DNA of 64,000 bases from [Mycobacterium] nativiensis. GTDB taxonomy: Bacteria > Actinomycetota > Actinomycetes > Mycobacteriales > Mycobacteriaceae. The notes beneath the pieces are model-generated. The model did no database searches. It was not told the origin of the DNA and was given only the letters and a program-made list of their open reading frames with translations. Numbering within the stretch: position 1 is the first letter of the stretch; each line of letters begins with the position of its first letter. The stretch covers positions 1,402,630 to 1,466,629 of the forward strand of contig NZ_CP083986.1 in NCBI RefSeq assembly GCF_020172685.1. The letters are read 5' to 3'. The position numbers were made by a program, and so were the translations under genes. Below, one piece after another: positions 40,905 through 50,499 of the stretch.

Positions 40905-41468
40905 GTGCGATCCAATCCCTGGGCGGTCTGTGTCTACTGCGCGTCCGGCCCGACCGATCCCGGGCTGCTGGCGCTGGCCGCCAAGGTCGGAGCAGCGATC
41001 GCCGATCGGGGCTGGACGCTGGTGTGGGGTGGCGGCAACGTGTCCGCGATGGGCGCGCTGGCGCAGGCCGCCCGCGAGCGCGGCGGCCGGACCGTCGGGG
41101 TGATCCCCAAGGCTCTGCTGCACCGCGAGGTGGCCGACGTCGACGCCGACGAGCTGATCGTCACCGACACCATGCGGGAGCGAAAGCAGGTTATGGATGA
41201 GCGCGCCGATGCGTTTCTGACCCTGCCCGGCGGGATCGGCACGCTGGAGGAACTGTTCGAAACGTGGACCGGCGCGTACCTGGGTCTGCATGACAAGCCG
41301 GTGGTGCTGCTGGACACGGCCGGGCACTACGACGGACTGTGGAATTGGCTGTCCGGGCTGCTGGATACGGGGTTCGTGTCCCAGCGGGCGATGGACCGAC
41401 TGCAGATTTTCGGCGAGGTGGAGGAGGCGCTGGCCGCCTGCTCACCCGGTACCGCCGGTATCGATTAG
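40905..41468 (+). CDS. LOG-family cytokinin riboside 5'-monophosphate phosphoribohydrolase
   Basis: This is a 187-residue Rossmann-like enzyme that releases free adenine-type cytokinin bases from nucleotides. Signature motifs are VWGGGNVSAMG and LPGGIGTLEELFE, with the catalytic Arg/Glu in MRERKQVMDERADAF. It corresponds to Rv1205, whose product is reported to act in cytokinin metabolism when proteasome function is lost. GTG 40905 is the start. fadD6 follows after 35 bases. Confidence 0.93.
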   Translation: MRSNPWAVCVYCASGPTDPGLLALAAKVGAAIADRGWTLVWGGGNVSAMGALAQAARERGGRTVGVIPKALLHREVADVDADELIVTDTMRERKQVMDERADAFLTLPGGIGTLEELFETWTGAYLGLHDKPVVLLDTAGHYDGLWNWLSGLLDTGFVSQRAMDRLQIFGEVEEALAACSPGTAGID

Positions 41469-41503
41469 GCTTTCCAGCGATTTCAGCGAAGCGAGGGGAT
41501 AGC

Positions 41504-43288
41504 GTGTCCGATCACAACGCCGGCGCCGTCAGCCGGGTGGGGCTGTTCGATATCGCGACCCGGCTGCCCGGCCTGTTGGCCGACGCACCGTCGATCCTGC
41601 GTGGGATCCGGACCGGCATGTTGGCCCGGCCCACGTCCACCGCCTCGATCGGCAAGGTCTTCCAGGAGCGCGCCGCCCGCTTCGGCGACCGGGTCTTCAT
41701 CCGCTTCGGTGAGCAGCAGCTGACCTACCGCGAGGCCAACGCCACCGTCAACCGCTACGCCGCGGTGCTGGCGGCCCGCGGCGTCGGGCACGGCGACGTC
41801 GTCGGGATCATGCTGCGCAACTCGCCCAACGCGGTGCTGATGATGCTGGCCGTCGCCAAATGCGGCGCGGTCTCCGGCATGCTCAACTACCACCAGCGCG
41901 GCGATGTGCTGGCCCACAGCCTCGGCCTGCTCGACGCCAAACTGCTGGTCTCGGAGTCGGATCTGGTCGGTGCCGTGCAGGACTGCGGCGCACCCATCGA
42001 GCCGGTGACCATCGAGGAGCTGGAGCGGCTGGCCGCCACCGCACCCGCCGACAACCCGGCATCGGTGTCGGCGGTGTTGGCCAAGGACACCGCGTTCTAC
42101 ATCTTCACCTCGGGCACCACCGGCTACCCCAAGGCCAGCGTGATGACCCACTACCGGTGGCTGCGGGCGCTGGCCGCCTTCGGCGGGCTCGGGCTGCGCC
42201 TGCGCGGCAGCGACACCCTGTACTGCTGCCTGCCGCTGTATCACAACAACGCGCTGACGGTCGCCGTCTCCTCGGTGCTCAACGCGGGGTCGACGCTGGC
42301 GCTGGGCACCTCGTTCTCGGCTTCGCGGTTCTGGGACGAGGTGATCCGCTACGACGCGACGGCCTTCGTCTACATCGGCGAAGTCTGCCGCTACCTGCTC
42401 AACCAGCCGCCCAAGCCGACCGACCGGACCCACAAGGTGCGGGTGGCCGCCGGCAACGGCCTGCGGCCGGAGATCTGGGAAGAGTTCACCCACCGGTTCG
42501 GGATCAAGCGGATCTGCGAGTTCTACGCCGCCAGCGAGGGCAACACCGCATTCCTCAACATCTTGAACGTGCCCGGCAGCGTCGGGGTCTACCCGATGCC
42601 GCTGGCCTACGCCGACTACGACCCCGACACCGGGCAGCCGCTGCGTGACGCGCAGGGCTGGGTGCGTCGGGTGCCCTCCGGTGAACCCGGGCTGTTGTTG
42701 TCCCCGGTGAACAAGCTGTCGCCGTTCGACGGTTACACCGACCCGGAAGCCACCGAGAAGAAGTTGGTGCGCAACGCATTCAAGAACGGCGACTGCTGGT
42801 TCAACACCGGCGACCTGATGCGCCCGCAGGGCATGGGACACGCCGCCTTCGCCGACCGGCTCGGCGATACCTTCCGGTGGAAGGGCGAGAACGTCGCCAC
42901 CACCCAGGTCGAGGCCGCACTGGACGCCGACGACTCGGTCGAGGAGTGCGCCGTCTACGGGGTCGAGGTGCCCAACACCGGTGGCCGGGCCGGGATGGCC
43001 GCGGTCAAGCTGCATGAGGGTGCGACGTTCGACGGCCGGGGGCTGGCTGCCATCGTCTCCGATCAGCTGCCGTCGTATGCGGTCCCGCTGTTCGTGCGGG
43101 TGGTGGAGTCGCTGGCGCACACCACCACGTTCAAGAGCCGCAAGGTGGAGTTGCGCGAGCAGGGCTATGGTGCCGACTGCGTCATCGACGACCCGCTGTA
43201 CGTGCTGGCCGGCCGTGACGAGGGCTACGTGCCCTACTACGCCGCCTACCCCGGCGAGGTGGCCGGCGGTAAGCGACCGCAGGGCTGA
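41504..43288 (+). CDS. fadD6: Very-long-chain acyl-CoA synthetase FadD6-like
   Basis: This is a 594-residue ANL enzyme of the FATP/VLCS group, combining fatty-acid uptake and activation. FYIFTSGTTGYPKASVMTH is the P-loop, EFYAASEGN the A5 region, and GDTFRWKGENVATTQVE the C-terminal hinge. GTG 41504 has a GAGGGG ribosome site (41493-41498). It matches Rv1206. A strong hairpin lies 20 bases after its stop. Confidence 0.94.
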   Translation: MSDHNAGAVSRVGLFDIATRLPGLLADAPSILRGIRTGMLARPTSTASIGKVFQERAARFGDRVFIRFGEQQLTYREANATVNRYAAVLAARGVGHGDVVGIMLRNSPNAVLMMLAVAKCGAVSGMLNYHQRGDVLAHSLGLLDAKLLVSESDLVGAVQDCGAPIEPVTIEELERLAATAPADNPASVSAVLAKDTAFYIFTSGTTGYPKASVMTHYRWLRALAAFGGLGLRLRGSDTLYCCLPLYHNNALTVAVSSVLNAGSTLALGTSFSASRFWDEVIRYDATAFVYIGEVCRYLLNQPPKPTDRTHKVRVAAGNGLRPEIWEEFTHRFGIKRICEFYAASEGNTAFLNILNVPGSVGVYPMPLAYADYDPDTGQPLRDAQGWVRRVPSGEPGLLLSPVNKLSPFDGYTDPEATEKKLVRNAFKNGDCWFNTGDLMRPQGMGHAAFADRLGDTFRWKGENVATTQVEAALDADDSVEECAVYGVEVPNTGGRAGMAAVKLHEGATFDGRGLAAIVSDQLPSYAVPLFVRVVESLAHTTTFKSRKVELREQGYGADCVIDDPLYVLAGRDEGYVPYYAAYPGEVAGGKRPQG

Positions 43289-43307
43289 CTTCTCCGCATT
43301 TGCACCC

Positions 43308-43360
43308 AAACCGACGTTTTGCAGGACGCCACTCGGACTTTCTCTGCAAAACGTCGGTTT
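43308..43360. terminator. Hairpin with 16-base perfect arms after fadD6
   Basis: Arms AAACCGACGTTTTGCA (43308-43323) and TGCAAAACGTCGGTTT (43345-43360) are perfectly complementary, with a 21-base loop. It begins 20 bases after the fadD6 stop. No T-run follows, so it may be a terminator of the mycobacterial type or another dispersed palindrome. Confidence 0.6.
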
Positions 43361-43414
43361 CGGCGGGCCGGGGCTGGCGGGTGCGCCGTGCGGACAACCA
43401 GGCACCATGGAACC

Positions 43415-44317
43415 GTGCAGTCAACCCCTCCGGCGTCAGCCGGGCCATCATCACTCTGCGGTCGTCCGGTGGCGGCTGATCGCGCGCTGATCATGGCGAT
43501 CGTCAACCGCACCCCGGACTCCTTCTACGACGCGGGCGCCACCTTCAGCGACGAGGCGGCCAAGTCCGCGGTGCACGCCGCGGTGGCCGACGGCGCCGAC
43601 GTCATCGACGTCGGTGGGGTCAAAGCGGGACCGGGGGAGACCGTCGACGCCGACACCGAGACCGCCCGGGTGGTTCCGTTCATCGAGTGGCTGCGCAGCG
43701 CCTATCCGGACCAGCTGATCAGCGTCGACACCTGGCGCTCGGAGGTGGCCAAACGCGCCTGCGCGGCCGGCGCCGACCTGATCAACGACACCTGGGGCGG
43801 GGTCGACCCGGACCTGCCGGCCGTCGCCGCGGAATTCGGGGTGGGCCTGGTCTGCTCGCACACCGGGGGCGCCGCGCCGCGCACCCGCCCGTTCCGGGTC
43901 AGCTACGGCACCAGCGTCGACGGGGTGGTGGAGGCGGTGATCAGTGAGGTCACCGCGGCCGCGCGGCGGGCGGTGGCAGCCGGGGTCGCGCGCGACCGTG
44001 TGCTGATCGATCCCACTCATGATTTCGGCAAGAACACCTTCCACGGGCTAGCGTTGTTGCGACACACGGAGAAGTTGGTCAGTACCGGATGGCCGGTGCT
44101 GATGGCGCTCTCCAACAAAGACTTCATCGGGGAGACCCTCGGCGTGGGTCTGACCGAACGATTGGAAGGAACGTTGGCGGCCACCGCGTTGGCGGCAGCC
44201 GCCGGTGCCCGGATGTTTCGGGTACACGAGGTCGGGCCGACCCGGCGCGTGCTGGAGATGGTGGCATCCATCCAGGGCGTGCGGGCCCCGACCCGCACAG
44301 TAAGGGGATTGGCATGA
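43415..44317 (+). CDS. folP2: Dihydropteroate synthase homologue FolP2
   Basis: This is a 300-residue TIM-barrel protein of the DHPS family. MAIVNRTPDSFYDAGATF is the pterin-binding start. DVGGVKAGPGE, DLINDTWGG and LIDPTHDFGKN follow. FolP2 of mycobacteria is reported not to function as a normal DHPS, and its real substrate is unsettled. GTG 43415 gives the N-terminus QSTPPASAGPSSLCGRPVA, which fits Rv1207. The stop overlaps gpgS (ATGA). Confidence 0.92.
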   Translation: MQSTPPASAGPSSLCGRPVAADRALIMAIVNRTPDSFYDAGATFSDEAAKSAVHAAVADGADVIDVGGVKAGPGETVDADTETARVVPFIEWLRSAYPDQLISVDTWRSEVAKRACAAGADLINDTWGGVDPDLPAVAAEFGVGLVCSHTGGAAPRTRPFRVSYGTSVDGVVEAVISEVTAAARRAVAAGVARDRVLIDPTHDFGKNTFHGLALLRHTEKLVSTGWPVLMALSNKDFIGETLGVGLTERLEGTLAATALAAAAGARMFRVHEVGPTRRVLEMVASIQGVRAPTRTVRGLA

Positions 44318-45261
44318 CCGATCTGGTCTCGGCACCGGGCGACACCCGGCTGGCCGGGCGCACCTGGAGCCGTCCGGACTGGACGGTCGCCGAGCTGCTG
44401 GCGGCCAAGGCCAAGACGGGTCGCAGCATCTCGGTGGTGCTGCCCGCGCTGAACGAACAGGCGACCATCGAATCAGTCATCGACAGCATCACTCCACTGG
44501 TCGACAACCTGGTCGACGAGTTGATCGTGCTGGATTCGGGCTCCACCGACGACACCGAGATCCGCTCCATCGCCGCCGGTGCCCGCGTGGTCAGCCGCGA
44601 GCAGGCCGTCCCGGAGGTCGCACCGCAGCCCGGCAAGGGCGAAGCCCTGTGGCGCTCCCTGGCCGCGACCAGTGGCGACATCGTGGTGTTCGTCGACTCC
44701 GACCTGATCAACCCCGACCCGATGTTCGTGCCCAAGCTGGTCGGGCCGCTGCTCACCGGCGACGGCGTCCACCTGGTGAAGGGTTTCTACCGGCGGCCGC
44801 TGAAGGTCAACGGCACCGAGGACGCCACCGGGGGTGGCCGGGTCACCGAGTTGGTCGCGCGGCCGCTGCTGACCGCGCTGCGCCCCGATCTGGGGGCCGT
44901 GCTGCAGCCGCTGGGCGGTGAATACGCGGGCAGTCGCGAACTGTTGGCGTCGGTGCCGTTCGCGCCCGGTTACGGGGTGGAGATCGGATTGCTGATCGAC
45001 ACCTACGACCGGCTGGGTCTGGAGGCGATCGCCCAGGTCAACCTGGGGGTGCGCGCACACCGCAACCGCCCGCTGGCCGAGCTGGCCGTGATGAGCCGTC
45101 AAGTGGTCGCCACCCTGCTGTCACGCTGCGGTGTTCCCGACTCCGGGGTGGGCCTCACCCAGTACTTCGCCGACGGTCCGGACGGGATGGACTACCTGCC
45201 GCGCACCACGCCGCTGTCGCTGGTCGACCGGCCGCCGATGAACACGCTGCGCCAGCGCTGA
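44314..45261 (+). CDS. gpgS: Glucosyl-3-phosphoglycerate synthase GpgS
   Basis: This is a 315-residue GT-A glycosyltransferase (GT81) that transfers glucose to 3-phosphoglycerate. It is the first step of methylglucose lipopolysaccharide synthesis. VVLPALNEQATI (residues 41-52) begins the nucleotide site and the metal-binding DSD is at 128-130. The donor/acceptor loop with QPLGGEYAG follows. ATG 44314 overlaps folP2. It matches Rv1208 and works with the glgA product nearby in the same polysaccharide pathway. Confidence 0.95.
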   Translation: MTDLVSAPGDTRLAGRTWSRPDWTVAELLAAKAKTGRSISVVLPALNEQATIESVIDSITPLVDNLVDELIVLDSGSTDDTEIRSIAAGARVVSREQAVPEVAPQPGKGEALWRSLAATSGDIVVFVDSDLINPDPMFVPKLVGPLLTGDGVHLVKGFYRRPLKVNGTEDATGGGRVTELVARPLLTALRPDLGAVLQPLGGEYAGSRELLASVPFAPGYGVEIGLLIDTYDRLGLEAIAQVNLGVRAHRNRPLAELAVMSRQVVATLLSRCGVPDSGVGLTQYFADGPDGMDYLPRTTPLSLVDRPPMNTLRQR

Positions 45262-45313
45262 CCTGGCGGTGGGCAAACGCCCGCCACACGCCCCGATGAG
45301 GCACTATCGATGC

Positions 45314-45625
45314 GTGACACTGGTGTTGCTCTATCTCGTCGTGCTCGCCCTCACCGCGCTGCTGCTGTTCGGTCTGGCCAGTGTGCTGTTCGGTCGGGGT
45401 GAACAGCTGCCGCCGCTGCCACGGGCCACCACTGCGACCATGCTGCCGGCCTCCGGGGTCACCGGCGCCGACGTCGAGGCGGTCAAGTTCTCCCAGGTGC
45501 TGCGGGGTTACAACACCGGCGAGGTCGATTGGGTGCTGGATCGGTTGGGCGCTGAGCTCGACCAGCTGCGTGGACAGCTCGCCGCCGCGCAGGCGGCCGC
45601 GGCGAACCCGGCGGCCCCGAGTTGA
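45314..45625 (+). CDS. Small membrane protein with DivIVA-type segment
   Basis: This gene encodes about 103 residues from GTG 45314. One N-terminal helix (LVLLYLVVLALTALLLFGLASV) is followed by a linker. A DivIVA-like block (VKFSQVLRGYNTGEVDWVLDRLGAELDQL) and a helical Ala-rich tail come next. DivIVA segments recognise curved membrane or polar partners. An ATG at 45296 is an alternative start. The stop overlaps the TTG of tagA (TTGA). The position corresponds to Rv1209. Confidence 0.82.
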   Translation: MTLVLLYLVVLALTALLLFGLASVLFGRGEQLPPLPRATTATMLPASGVTGADVEAVKFSQVLRGYNTGEVDWVLDRLGAELDQLRGQLAAAQAAAANPAAPS

Positions 45626-46197
45626 GCACTCCGCCCGATGACGGTCGGGTGCGCTGCGGCTGGGTCGAGAAGGGCCCGGCGCTGTACCGCGACTACCACG
45701 ACCACGAGTGGGGCCGGCCGCTGCGCGAGACCACCGCACTGTTCGAGCGGATCAGCCTGGAGGCCTTCCAGAGCGGGCTGTCGTGGCTGGTGATTCTGCG
45801 TAAGCGGGAGAATTTCCGGCGCGCGTTCGCCGATTTCGACCTCGAGACAGTCGCCCGCTACACCGAAGCCGACGTGACACGGCTGCTGGGCGATGCCGGC
45901 ATTGTGCGGAATCGGGCAAAGATCGAGGCGACGATCGCCAACGCGCGGGCCACCATCGCCCTGGAATCCACCGATTTGGCTGAGCTGCTGTGGTCATTCG
46001 CTCCGCCGTCGCGGCCCCGTCCGAAGGACCTGTCGGAAATTCCGGCGGTCACACCGGAATCGACGGCGATGTCGCGCGAATTGAAGCGTCGCGGGTTCCG
46101 ATTTGTGGGCCCTACCACGGCCTATGCGTTGATGCAGGCCACCGGAATGGTCGATGACCACGTACAGGCCTGTTGGGTCCCGCCGGTAACCGTTTGA
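45622..46197 (+). CDS. tagA: DNA-3-methyladenine glycosylase I (TagA)
   Basis: This 191-residue HhH glycosylase removes 3-methyladenine from alkylated DNA. The N-terminal RCGWVEKGPALYRDYHDHEWG block and the C-terminal HVQACW contribute the family's zinc-site Cys and His residues. LEAFQSGLSWLVILRKRENF is the core helix set. The start is TTG 45622, which overlaps the upstream stop. It matches Rv1210. Confidence 0.94.
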   Translation: MSTPPDDGRVRCGWVEKGPALYRDYHDHEWGRPLRETTALFERISLEAFQSGLSWLVILRKRENFRRAFADFDLETVARYTEADVTRLLGDAGIVRNRAKIEATIANARATIALESTDLAELLWSFAPPSRPRPKDLSEIPAVTPESTAMSRELKRRGFRFVGPTTAYALMQATGMVDDHVQACWVPPVTV

Positions 46198-46365
46198 TCC
46201 CCTAAAATGCAGTACGGAATCGGGTCTTGTGCGCTCAAGGTCGCCGATAGGGAAGAATGGCCTAGAGAATTTGCAGTTCGAAGCCGGACGCTGCGACCGC
46301 GGCGGTGCACAACCGGCGAAGATCAAGGGCACGGCCCACGGGCTGGTACCTGGAGGGAGCACTCG

Positions 46366-46533
46366 ATGGCGGCGATGAAGCCCCGGACCGGCGACGGTCC
46401 ACTGGAAGCAACCAAAGAGGGGCGCGGCATCGTTATGCGGGTACCGCTTGAGGGCGGCGGACGGCTGGTCGTGGAGTTGACTCCCGACGAGGCCGCTGCG
46501 CTGGGCGACGAACTCAAGGCCGTCACGAGCTAA
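46366..46533 (+). CDS. DUF3117 small conserved protein
   Basis: This is a 55-residue protein with the actinobacterial DUF3117 pattern: MAAMKPRTGDGPLEATKEGR, then GGGRLVVELTPDEAAALGDEL. It is highly conserved and of unknown function. ATG 46366 has a GGAGGG ribosome site about 9 bases upstream. The 168-base gap before it contains TAAAAT at 46203-46208 as a weak -10 candidate. It matches Rv1211. Confidence 0.92.
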   Translation: MAAMKPRTGDGPLEATKEGRGIVMRVPLEGGGRLVVELTPDEAAALGDELKAVTS

Positions 46534-46575
46534 GGCGATCTCAGGCGCGGCGGAGCACCCACCCGATCGGCTGGA

Positions 46576-47739
46576 TCAACGGCCGACCTGCCGATAGACG
46601 GCCAGGGTCTGTTCGGCCACCCGCGCCCAGGAGAACTCCTGTTCGCAGCGCAGCCTGCCGGCCTGCCCGTAGCGCAATGCCCGCTCGGGATCGGCGACCA
46701 AGGCGTTGACCGCCTCGGCGAGCCCGTTGCGATAGCCGACCGGGTCGTCGGCGTCGTAGTGCACCAATGACCCGGTGACGCCGTCGCTGACCACCTCCGG
46801 TATCCCGCCGACGTCGGAGGCCACCACCGCAGTGGCGCAGGCCATCGCCTCGAGGTTGACGATGCCCAACGGTTCGTAGACCGATGGACAGACAAACACT
46901 GTTGCCGCCGAAAGCAATTCACGGATCTGCCGCACCGGCAGGGTGCCCTGGACCCAGATCACCCCGCTGCGCGCCGCCGCCAGTTCGGCGACTGCGGCAC
47001 CCACCTCGTCGGCGATCTCCGGGGTGTCGGGGGAGCCGGCGCACAACACCAGCTGCGCGTCGGGATGGAATCGGTGCGCGGCGGCCACCAGGTGGGCCAC
47101 CCCCTTCTGCCGGGTGATCCGGCCGACGAACACCACCATGGGGCGGTCCGGATCGACACCGAGCTCGGAAGGCAGCGAAGAGCCGAGGCCGGTCGGCTGC
47201 GGGCGCCACGCGTCGGTGTCGATGCCGCTGTAGACCACGTGCACCCGGTCGGGCCGCAGGTCCGGATAGACCCGCAGCAGGTCGTCGCGCATCGCCGAAC
47301 TGACCGCGATGACGGCGTCGGCGGCCGTCGTCGCCTCCTGCTCCGCCCAGGACGACACCCGGTAGCCGCCGCCGAGTTGCTCGGCCTTCCAGGGCCGCAG
47401 CGGTTCCAGCGAGTGCGCGGTCAACACGTGCGGGATGTCGTGCAGCAGCGCCGCCAGCCGGCCGGCCAGGGCGGTGTACCAGGTGTGCGAGTGCACGACG
47501 TCGGCCGTGCCGGCGGCATCGGCCATCGTCAGGTCCACCGACAGGGTCGCCAGCGCCGGATTCGCGTCCCGCAGCGCCGGATCGGGCTGATGTGCTTGCG
47601 CACCCGGCCGCGATGCCCCCATGCAGTGCACGTCGACGTTGCACAATCGCCGCAGCGCTTCCACCAGGTTGGTGACGTGCACGCCCGCGCCGCCGTAGAT
47701 GTCCGGGGGGTATTCCCGGGTCAACATCGCCACCCGCAT
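46576..47739 (-). CDS. glgA: GlgA/GlgM glycosyltransferase (alpha-maltose-1-phosphate synthase)
   Basis: This is a 387-residue GT4 enzyme. Mycobacterial GlgA-type enzymes (GlgM) use ADP-glucose and glucose 1-phosphate to make maltose 1-phosphate for alpha-glucan. [20 protein letters not shown] is the N-terminal GT-B signature, and the C-terminal [14 protein letters not shown] block has the conserved E-x7-E. ATG 47739 is the start, divergent from glgC with 124 bases between. Length equals Rv1212c. Confidence 0.94.
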   Translation of the reverse strand: MRVAMLTREYPPDIYGGAGVHVTNLVEALRRLCNVDVHCMGASRPGAQAHQPDPALRDANPALATLSVDLTMADAAGTADVVHSHTWYTALAGRLAALLHDIPHVLTAHSLEPLRPWKAEQLGGGYRVSSWAEQEATTAADAVIAVSSAMRDDLLRVYPDLRPDRVHVVYSGIDTDAWRPQPTGLGSSLPSELGVDPDRPMVVFVGRITRQKGVAHLVAAAHRFHPDAQLVLCAGSPDTPEIADEVGAAVAELAAARSGVIWVQGTLPVRQIRELLSAATVFVCPSVYEPLGIVNLEAMACATAVVASDVGGIPEVVSDGVTGSLVHYDADDPVGYRNGLAEAVNALVADPERALRYGQAGRLRCEQEFSWARVAEQTLAVYRQVGR

Positions 47740-47863
47740 AATCCGAACGGTAGCGGTCGCAGGTACCCCGCCGCGCCGCGAATGGTCCGGTAATGCTGTC
47801 AAGAACCGGCGGAATCGGATGCTCTGCTGGCAGGTCATCGTGGGGGCCGATAGGTTTGGGGCT

Positions 47864-49078
47864 ATGAGGGAAGTGCCGCACGTGCTGGGCATCGTCCTGG
47901 CCGGCGGGGAAGGCAAACGACTGCACCCGCTGACTGCGGACCGGGCCAAACCAGCTGTCCCCTTCGGCGGTGCCTACCGGCTGATCGACTTCGTGCTGTC
48001 GAATCTGGTCAACGCGCGCTATCTGCGGATCTGCGTTCTGACGCAGTACAAGTCGCATTCGCTGGACCGGCACATCTCGCAGAACTGGCGGTTGAGCGGC
48101 CTGGCGGGGGAGTACATCACCCCGGTGCCCGCGCAGCAGCGGCTCGGGCCCCGCTGGTACACCGGCTCCGCGGACGCCATCTACCAGTCGCTGAACCTGA
48201 TCTACGACGAAGACCCGGACTACATCGTGGTTTTCGGCGCCGACCACGTGTACCGGATGGACCCCGAGCAGATGGTGCGTTTCCACATCGCCAGCGGTGC
48301 CGGCGCGACGGTTGCCGGGGTACGGGTGCCGCGCTCAGAGGCGTCGTCGTTCGGCTGCATCGACGCCGACGAGTCCGGGCGAATCCGCCAGTTCCTGGAG
48401 AAGCCGGCCAACCCGCCCGGCACGCCCGACGACCCGGACAGCACGTATGTGTCGATGGGCAACTACATCTTCACCACCAAGGTGCTGATCGATGCGATCC
48501 GCGCCGACGCCGACGACGATCACTCCGATCACGACATGGGCGGCGACATCATGCCGCGCCTGGTGGCCGACGGGATGGCCGCCGTCTACGACTTCTCCGA
48601 CAACGAGGTGCCCGGGGCCACCGAACGCGACCGCGGCTACTGGCGCGACGTCGGAACCCTGGACGCCTTCTACGACGCCCACATGGACCTGGTGTCGGCG
48701 CATCCGATCTTCAACCTGTACAACACCCGCTGGCCGATCCACGGGGCAACCGAGAACCTGGCGCCGGCCAAGTTCGTCAACGGTGGATCGGCGCAGGAAT
48801 CGGTGGTGGGCGCCGGCAGCGTCATCTCGGCGGGGTCGGTGCGCCACTCGGTGTTGTCGTCGAACGTTCTGATCGACGACGGCGCCATCGTCGAGGACAG
48901 CGTCATCATGCCCGGCGTCCGGGTGGGGCGCGGAGCGGTGGTGCGGCACGCGATCCTGGACAAGAACGTCGTGGTCGGGCCCGGCGAGATGATCGGTGTC
49001 GACCTGGAGAAGGACCGGGAACGGTTCTCGATCAGCGCCGGCGGCGTGGTCGCCGTCGGCAAGGGCGTCTGGATCTAG
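47864..49078 (+). CDS. glgC: ADP-glucose pyrophosphorylase GlgC
   Basis: This 404-residue nucleotidyltransferase makes ADP-glucose from ATP and glucose 1-phosphate. [20 protein letters not shown] is the nucleotide-binding loop, and [12 protein letters not shown] and GADHVYRMD follow. The C-terminal left-handed helix holds the hexapeptide-like repeats. ATG 47864 is the start. It is divergent from glgA, whose enzyme consumes its product. Length equals Rv1213. Its stop overlaps the convergent PGRS-like gene in a CTAG. Confidence 0.96.
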   Translation: MREVPHVLGIVLAGGEGKRLHPLTADRAKPAVPFGGAYRLIDFVLSNLVNARYLRICVLTQYKSHSLDRHISQNWRLSGLAGEYITPVPAQQRLGPRWYTGSADAIYQSLNLIYDEDPDYIVVFGADHVYRMDPEQMVRFHIASGAGATVAGVRVPRSEASSFGCIDADESGRIRQFLEKPANPPGTPDDPDSTYVSMGNYIFTTKVLIDAIRADADDDHSDHDMGGDIMPRLVADGMAAVYDFSDNEVPGATERDRGYWRDVGTLDAFYDAHMDLVSAHPIFNLYNTRWPIHGATENLAPAKFVNGGSAQESVVGAGSVISAGSVRHSVLSSNVLIDDGAIVEDSVIMPGVRVGRGAVVRHAILDKNVVVGPGEMIGVDLEKDRERFSISAGGVVAVGKGVWI

Positions 49079-50397
49079 AACGGTTCTTCGGCGCCGCCGG
49101 GGTTGCAGCCGTTGGCCAGCAGGTTCGCGGTGCTCACGTCCGGGCGCCACGGCTCCAGATTCCAGCTGGTCTTGCCGGGCTGGATGAACTCGGCGAACTG
49201 CCAGTGGCACAGGAACTGTGCGCGCATGCCGGCGGTGTTGGCCTCCGGGTTTCGCCTCACGACCTCCGACCAGGCCTGCTCGCCCTGGCGCAGCGTGCCG
49301 GGCTCGCCGGCCTCGGTTCGACCGGTGTCAGTCGGATAGACGCGCAGGCTGGTCCCGTCTTCGTAGCTCACCCACTGGGTGTGGTGGACGTACGGCGCCG
49401 CGCTGATGCCCGCGGCACCCAGCAAGCCACCCGAGCCGCCGAGGCCGCCGGCACCGCCGTCACCGCCCAAGCCGCCGTCGCCGCCCCGACCGAACAATAG
49501 GCCGCCCACACCACCGGCGCCCCCGGCGCCGCCCACGCCGGCCGCGACATCGGTGGTGCCGTCGCCGCCGAGGCCGCCGGCACCGCCGGTCCCGCCGCCG
49601 CCCAGCCACCAGCCGCCGGCGCCGCCCACGCCGCCGAGACCACCGTCGCCCCCGAGCTCTCCGTCGCCGCCGGCACCCCCGACACCGCCCAGGCCCATGA
49701 ACCAGCCGCCCGCACCGCCGTCGCCTCCGGCGGCCCCGACGGACCCCACGCCGCCGGCACCGCCGTGGCCGAAGAATCCGGCGTCGCCGCCGACACCGCC
49801 GGCACCGTCGATACCCGCGATGCCGACTCCGCCGTTGCCGAAGAGGAAGCCGCCGTCGCCGCTGTCACCGAACCCGCCCCATTGACCGAACAGGCTGGTG
49901 TTGACGCCGTCGAAGCCGTCGATGCCGTCGCCGATCAGGTCGCGGCCGAACAGCGTGACAAACGGGGCGTTGATCAGGGTGGCGCTGAACTCGCCCAACG
50001 GGCTGGCGAGCCACTCCTGCAGGCCGGCGTGCAGCGGGCTGTAGATGAGCTGGTCGAACCACGCGGCGGCGTCCAGGGACTGGCCCGGCCCCGGCCACCC
50101 CAATACCGTGTCGATCGCGCCGGAGAACAGCGCGTTGGTCGACGGATCGAGCTGGTCCACCCAGGCTTGGGCGATCGCCATCAGGCTGCCGAGGTCGAGT
50201 CCGGCCACCGCGGGGGAGGCTACGGCGGCCATCGGCTCGGCGAAATCGATCGCCCAATCCCACTCCGCCTGCGCGGCTGGGGCCGGCAGCACCGGGGTGG
50301 TTCCGAGCAGGACCAACGCGCTCAACGCGGCGGTGGTACCGGCTGCTCGGACGCCGGGGACAGTTCGGACGGTGGTGCCGCGCCGCGGTGTCTGCAT
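49075..50397 (-). CDS. Signal-peptide protein with PGRS-like array and DUF2599 domain
   Basis: This 440-residue protein has four visible parts. A Sec signal (about residues 20-44) replaces the PE domain expected for a PGRS protein. Next is a linker ending in [19 protein letters not shown] (about 143-161), which resembles the GRPLI motif that joins PE and PGRS parts in PE_PGRS proteins. Residues 174-329 are a Gly-Gly-Ala/Gly-Gly-x array. The C-terminus (about 336-440) matches the DUF2599 pattern ([28 protein letters not shown]). ATG 50397 has a GGGAGG ribosome site. It stands where M. tuberculosis has PE14. Confidence 0.85.
   Translation of the reverse strand: MQTPRRGTTVRTVPGVRAAGTTAALSALVLLGTTPVLPAPAAQAEWDWAIDFAEPMAAVASPAVAGLDLGSLMAIAQAWVDQLDPSTNALFSGAIDTVLGWPGPGQSLDAAAWFDQLIYSPLHAGLQEWLASPLGEFSATLINAPFVTLFGRDLIGDGIDGFDGVNTSLFGQWGGFGDSGDGGFLFGNGGVGIAGIDGAGGVGGDAGFFGHGGAGGVGSVGAAGGDGGAGGWFMGLGGVGGAGGDGELGGDGGLGGVGGAGGWWLGGGGTGGAGGLGGDGTTDVAAGVGGAGGAGGVGGLLFGRGGDGGLGGDGGAGGLGGSGGLLGAAGISAAPYVHHTQWVSYEDGTSLRVYPTDTGRTEAGEPGTLRQGEQAWSEVVRRNPEANTAGMRAQFLCHWQFAEFIQPGKTSWNLEPWRPDVSTANLLANGCNPGGAEEPF
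49411..49878 (-). repeat. PGRS-like glycine-rich repeat region
   Basis: About 156 codons of imperfect GGx repeats, dominated by GGAGG, GGDGG and GGVGG, with aromatic breaks such as GGFLFG, GFFGHG, GGWFMG, GGWWLG and GLLFGRG. The opposite strand reads as a long Pro-rich open frame, which is an artefact of this composition. Confidence 0.85.
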
Positions 50398-50499
50398 GGC
50401 TCGGATGTCCTCCCTAAGGCACCGCGACCTGTCGAACTAACAGATCGTACTTAGGGGACTGTAAGCCAATTTTGTCCTAAATGAGAATCGACCGGCCGA

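Noticed and set aside
49379..49885. A Pro-rich plus-strand open frame
   Set aside because: It is the reverse complement of the Gly-rich PGRS-like array, so Gly codons read as Pro; no ribosome site or signal supports it.
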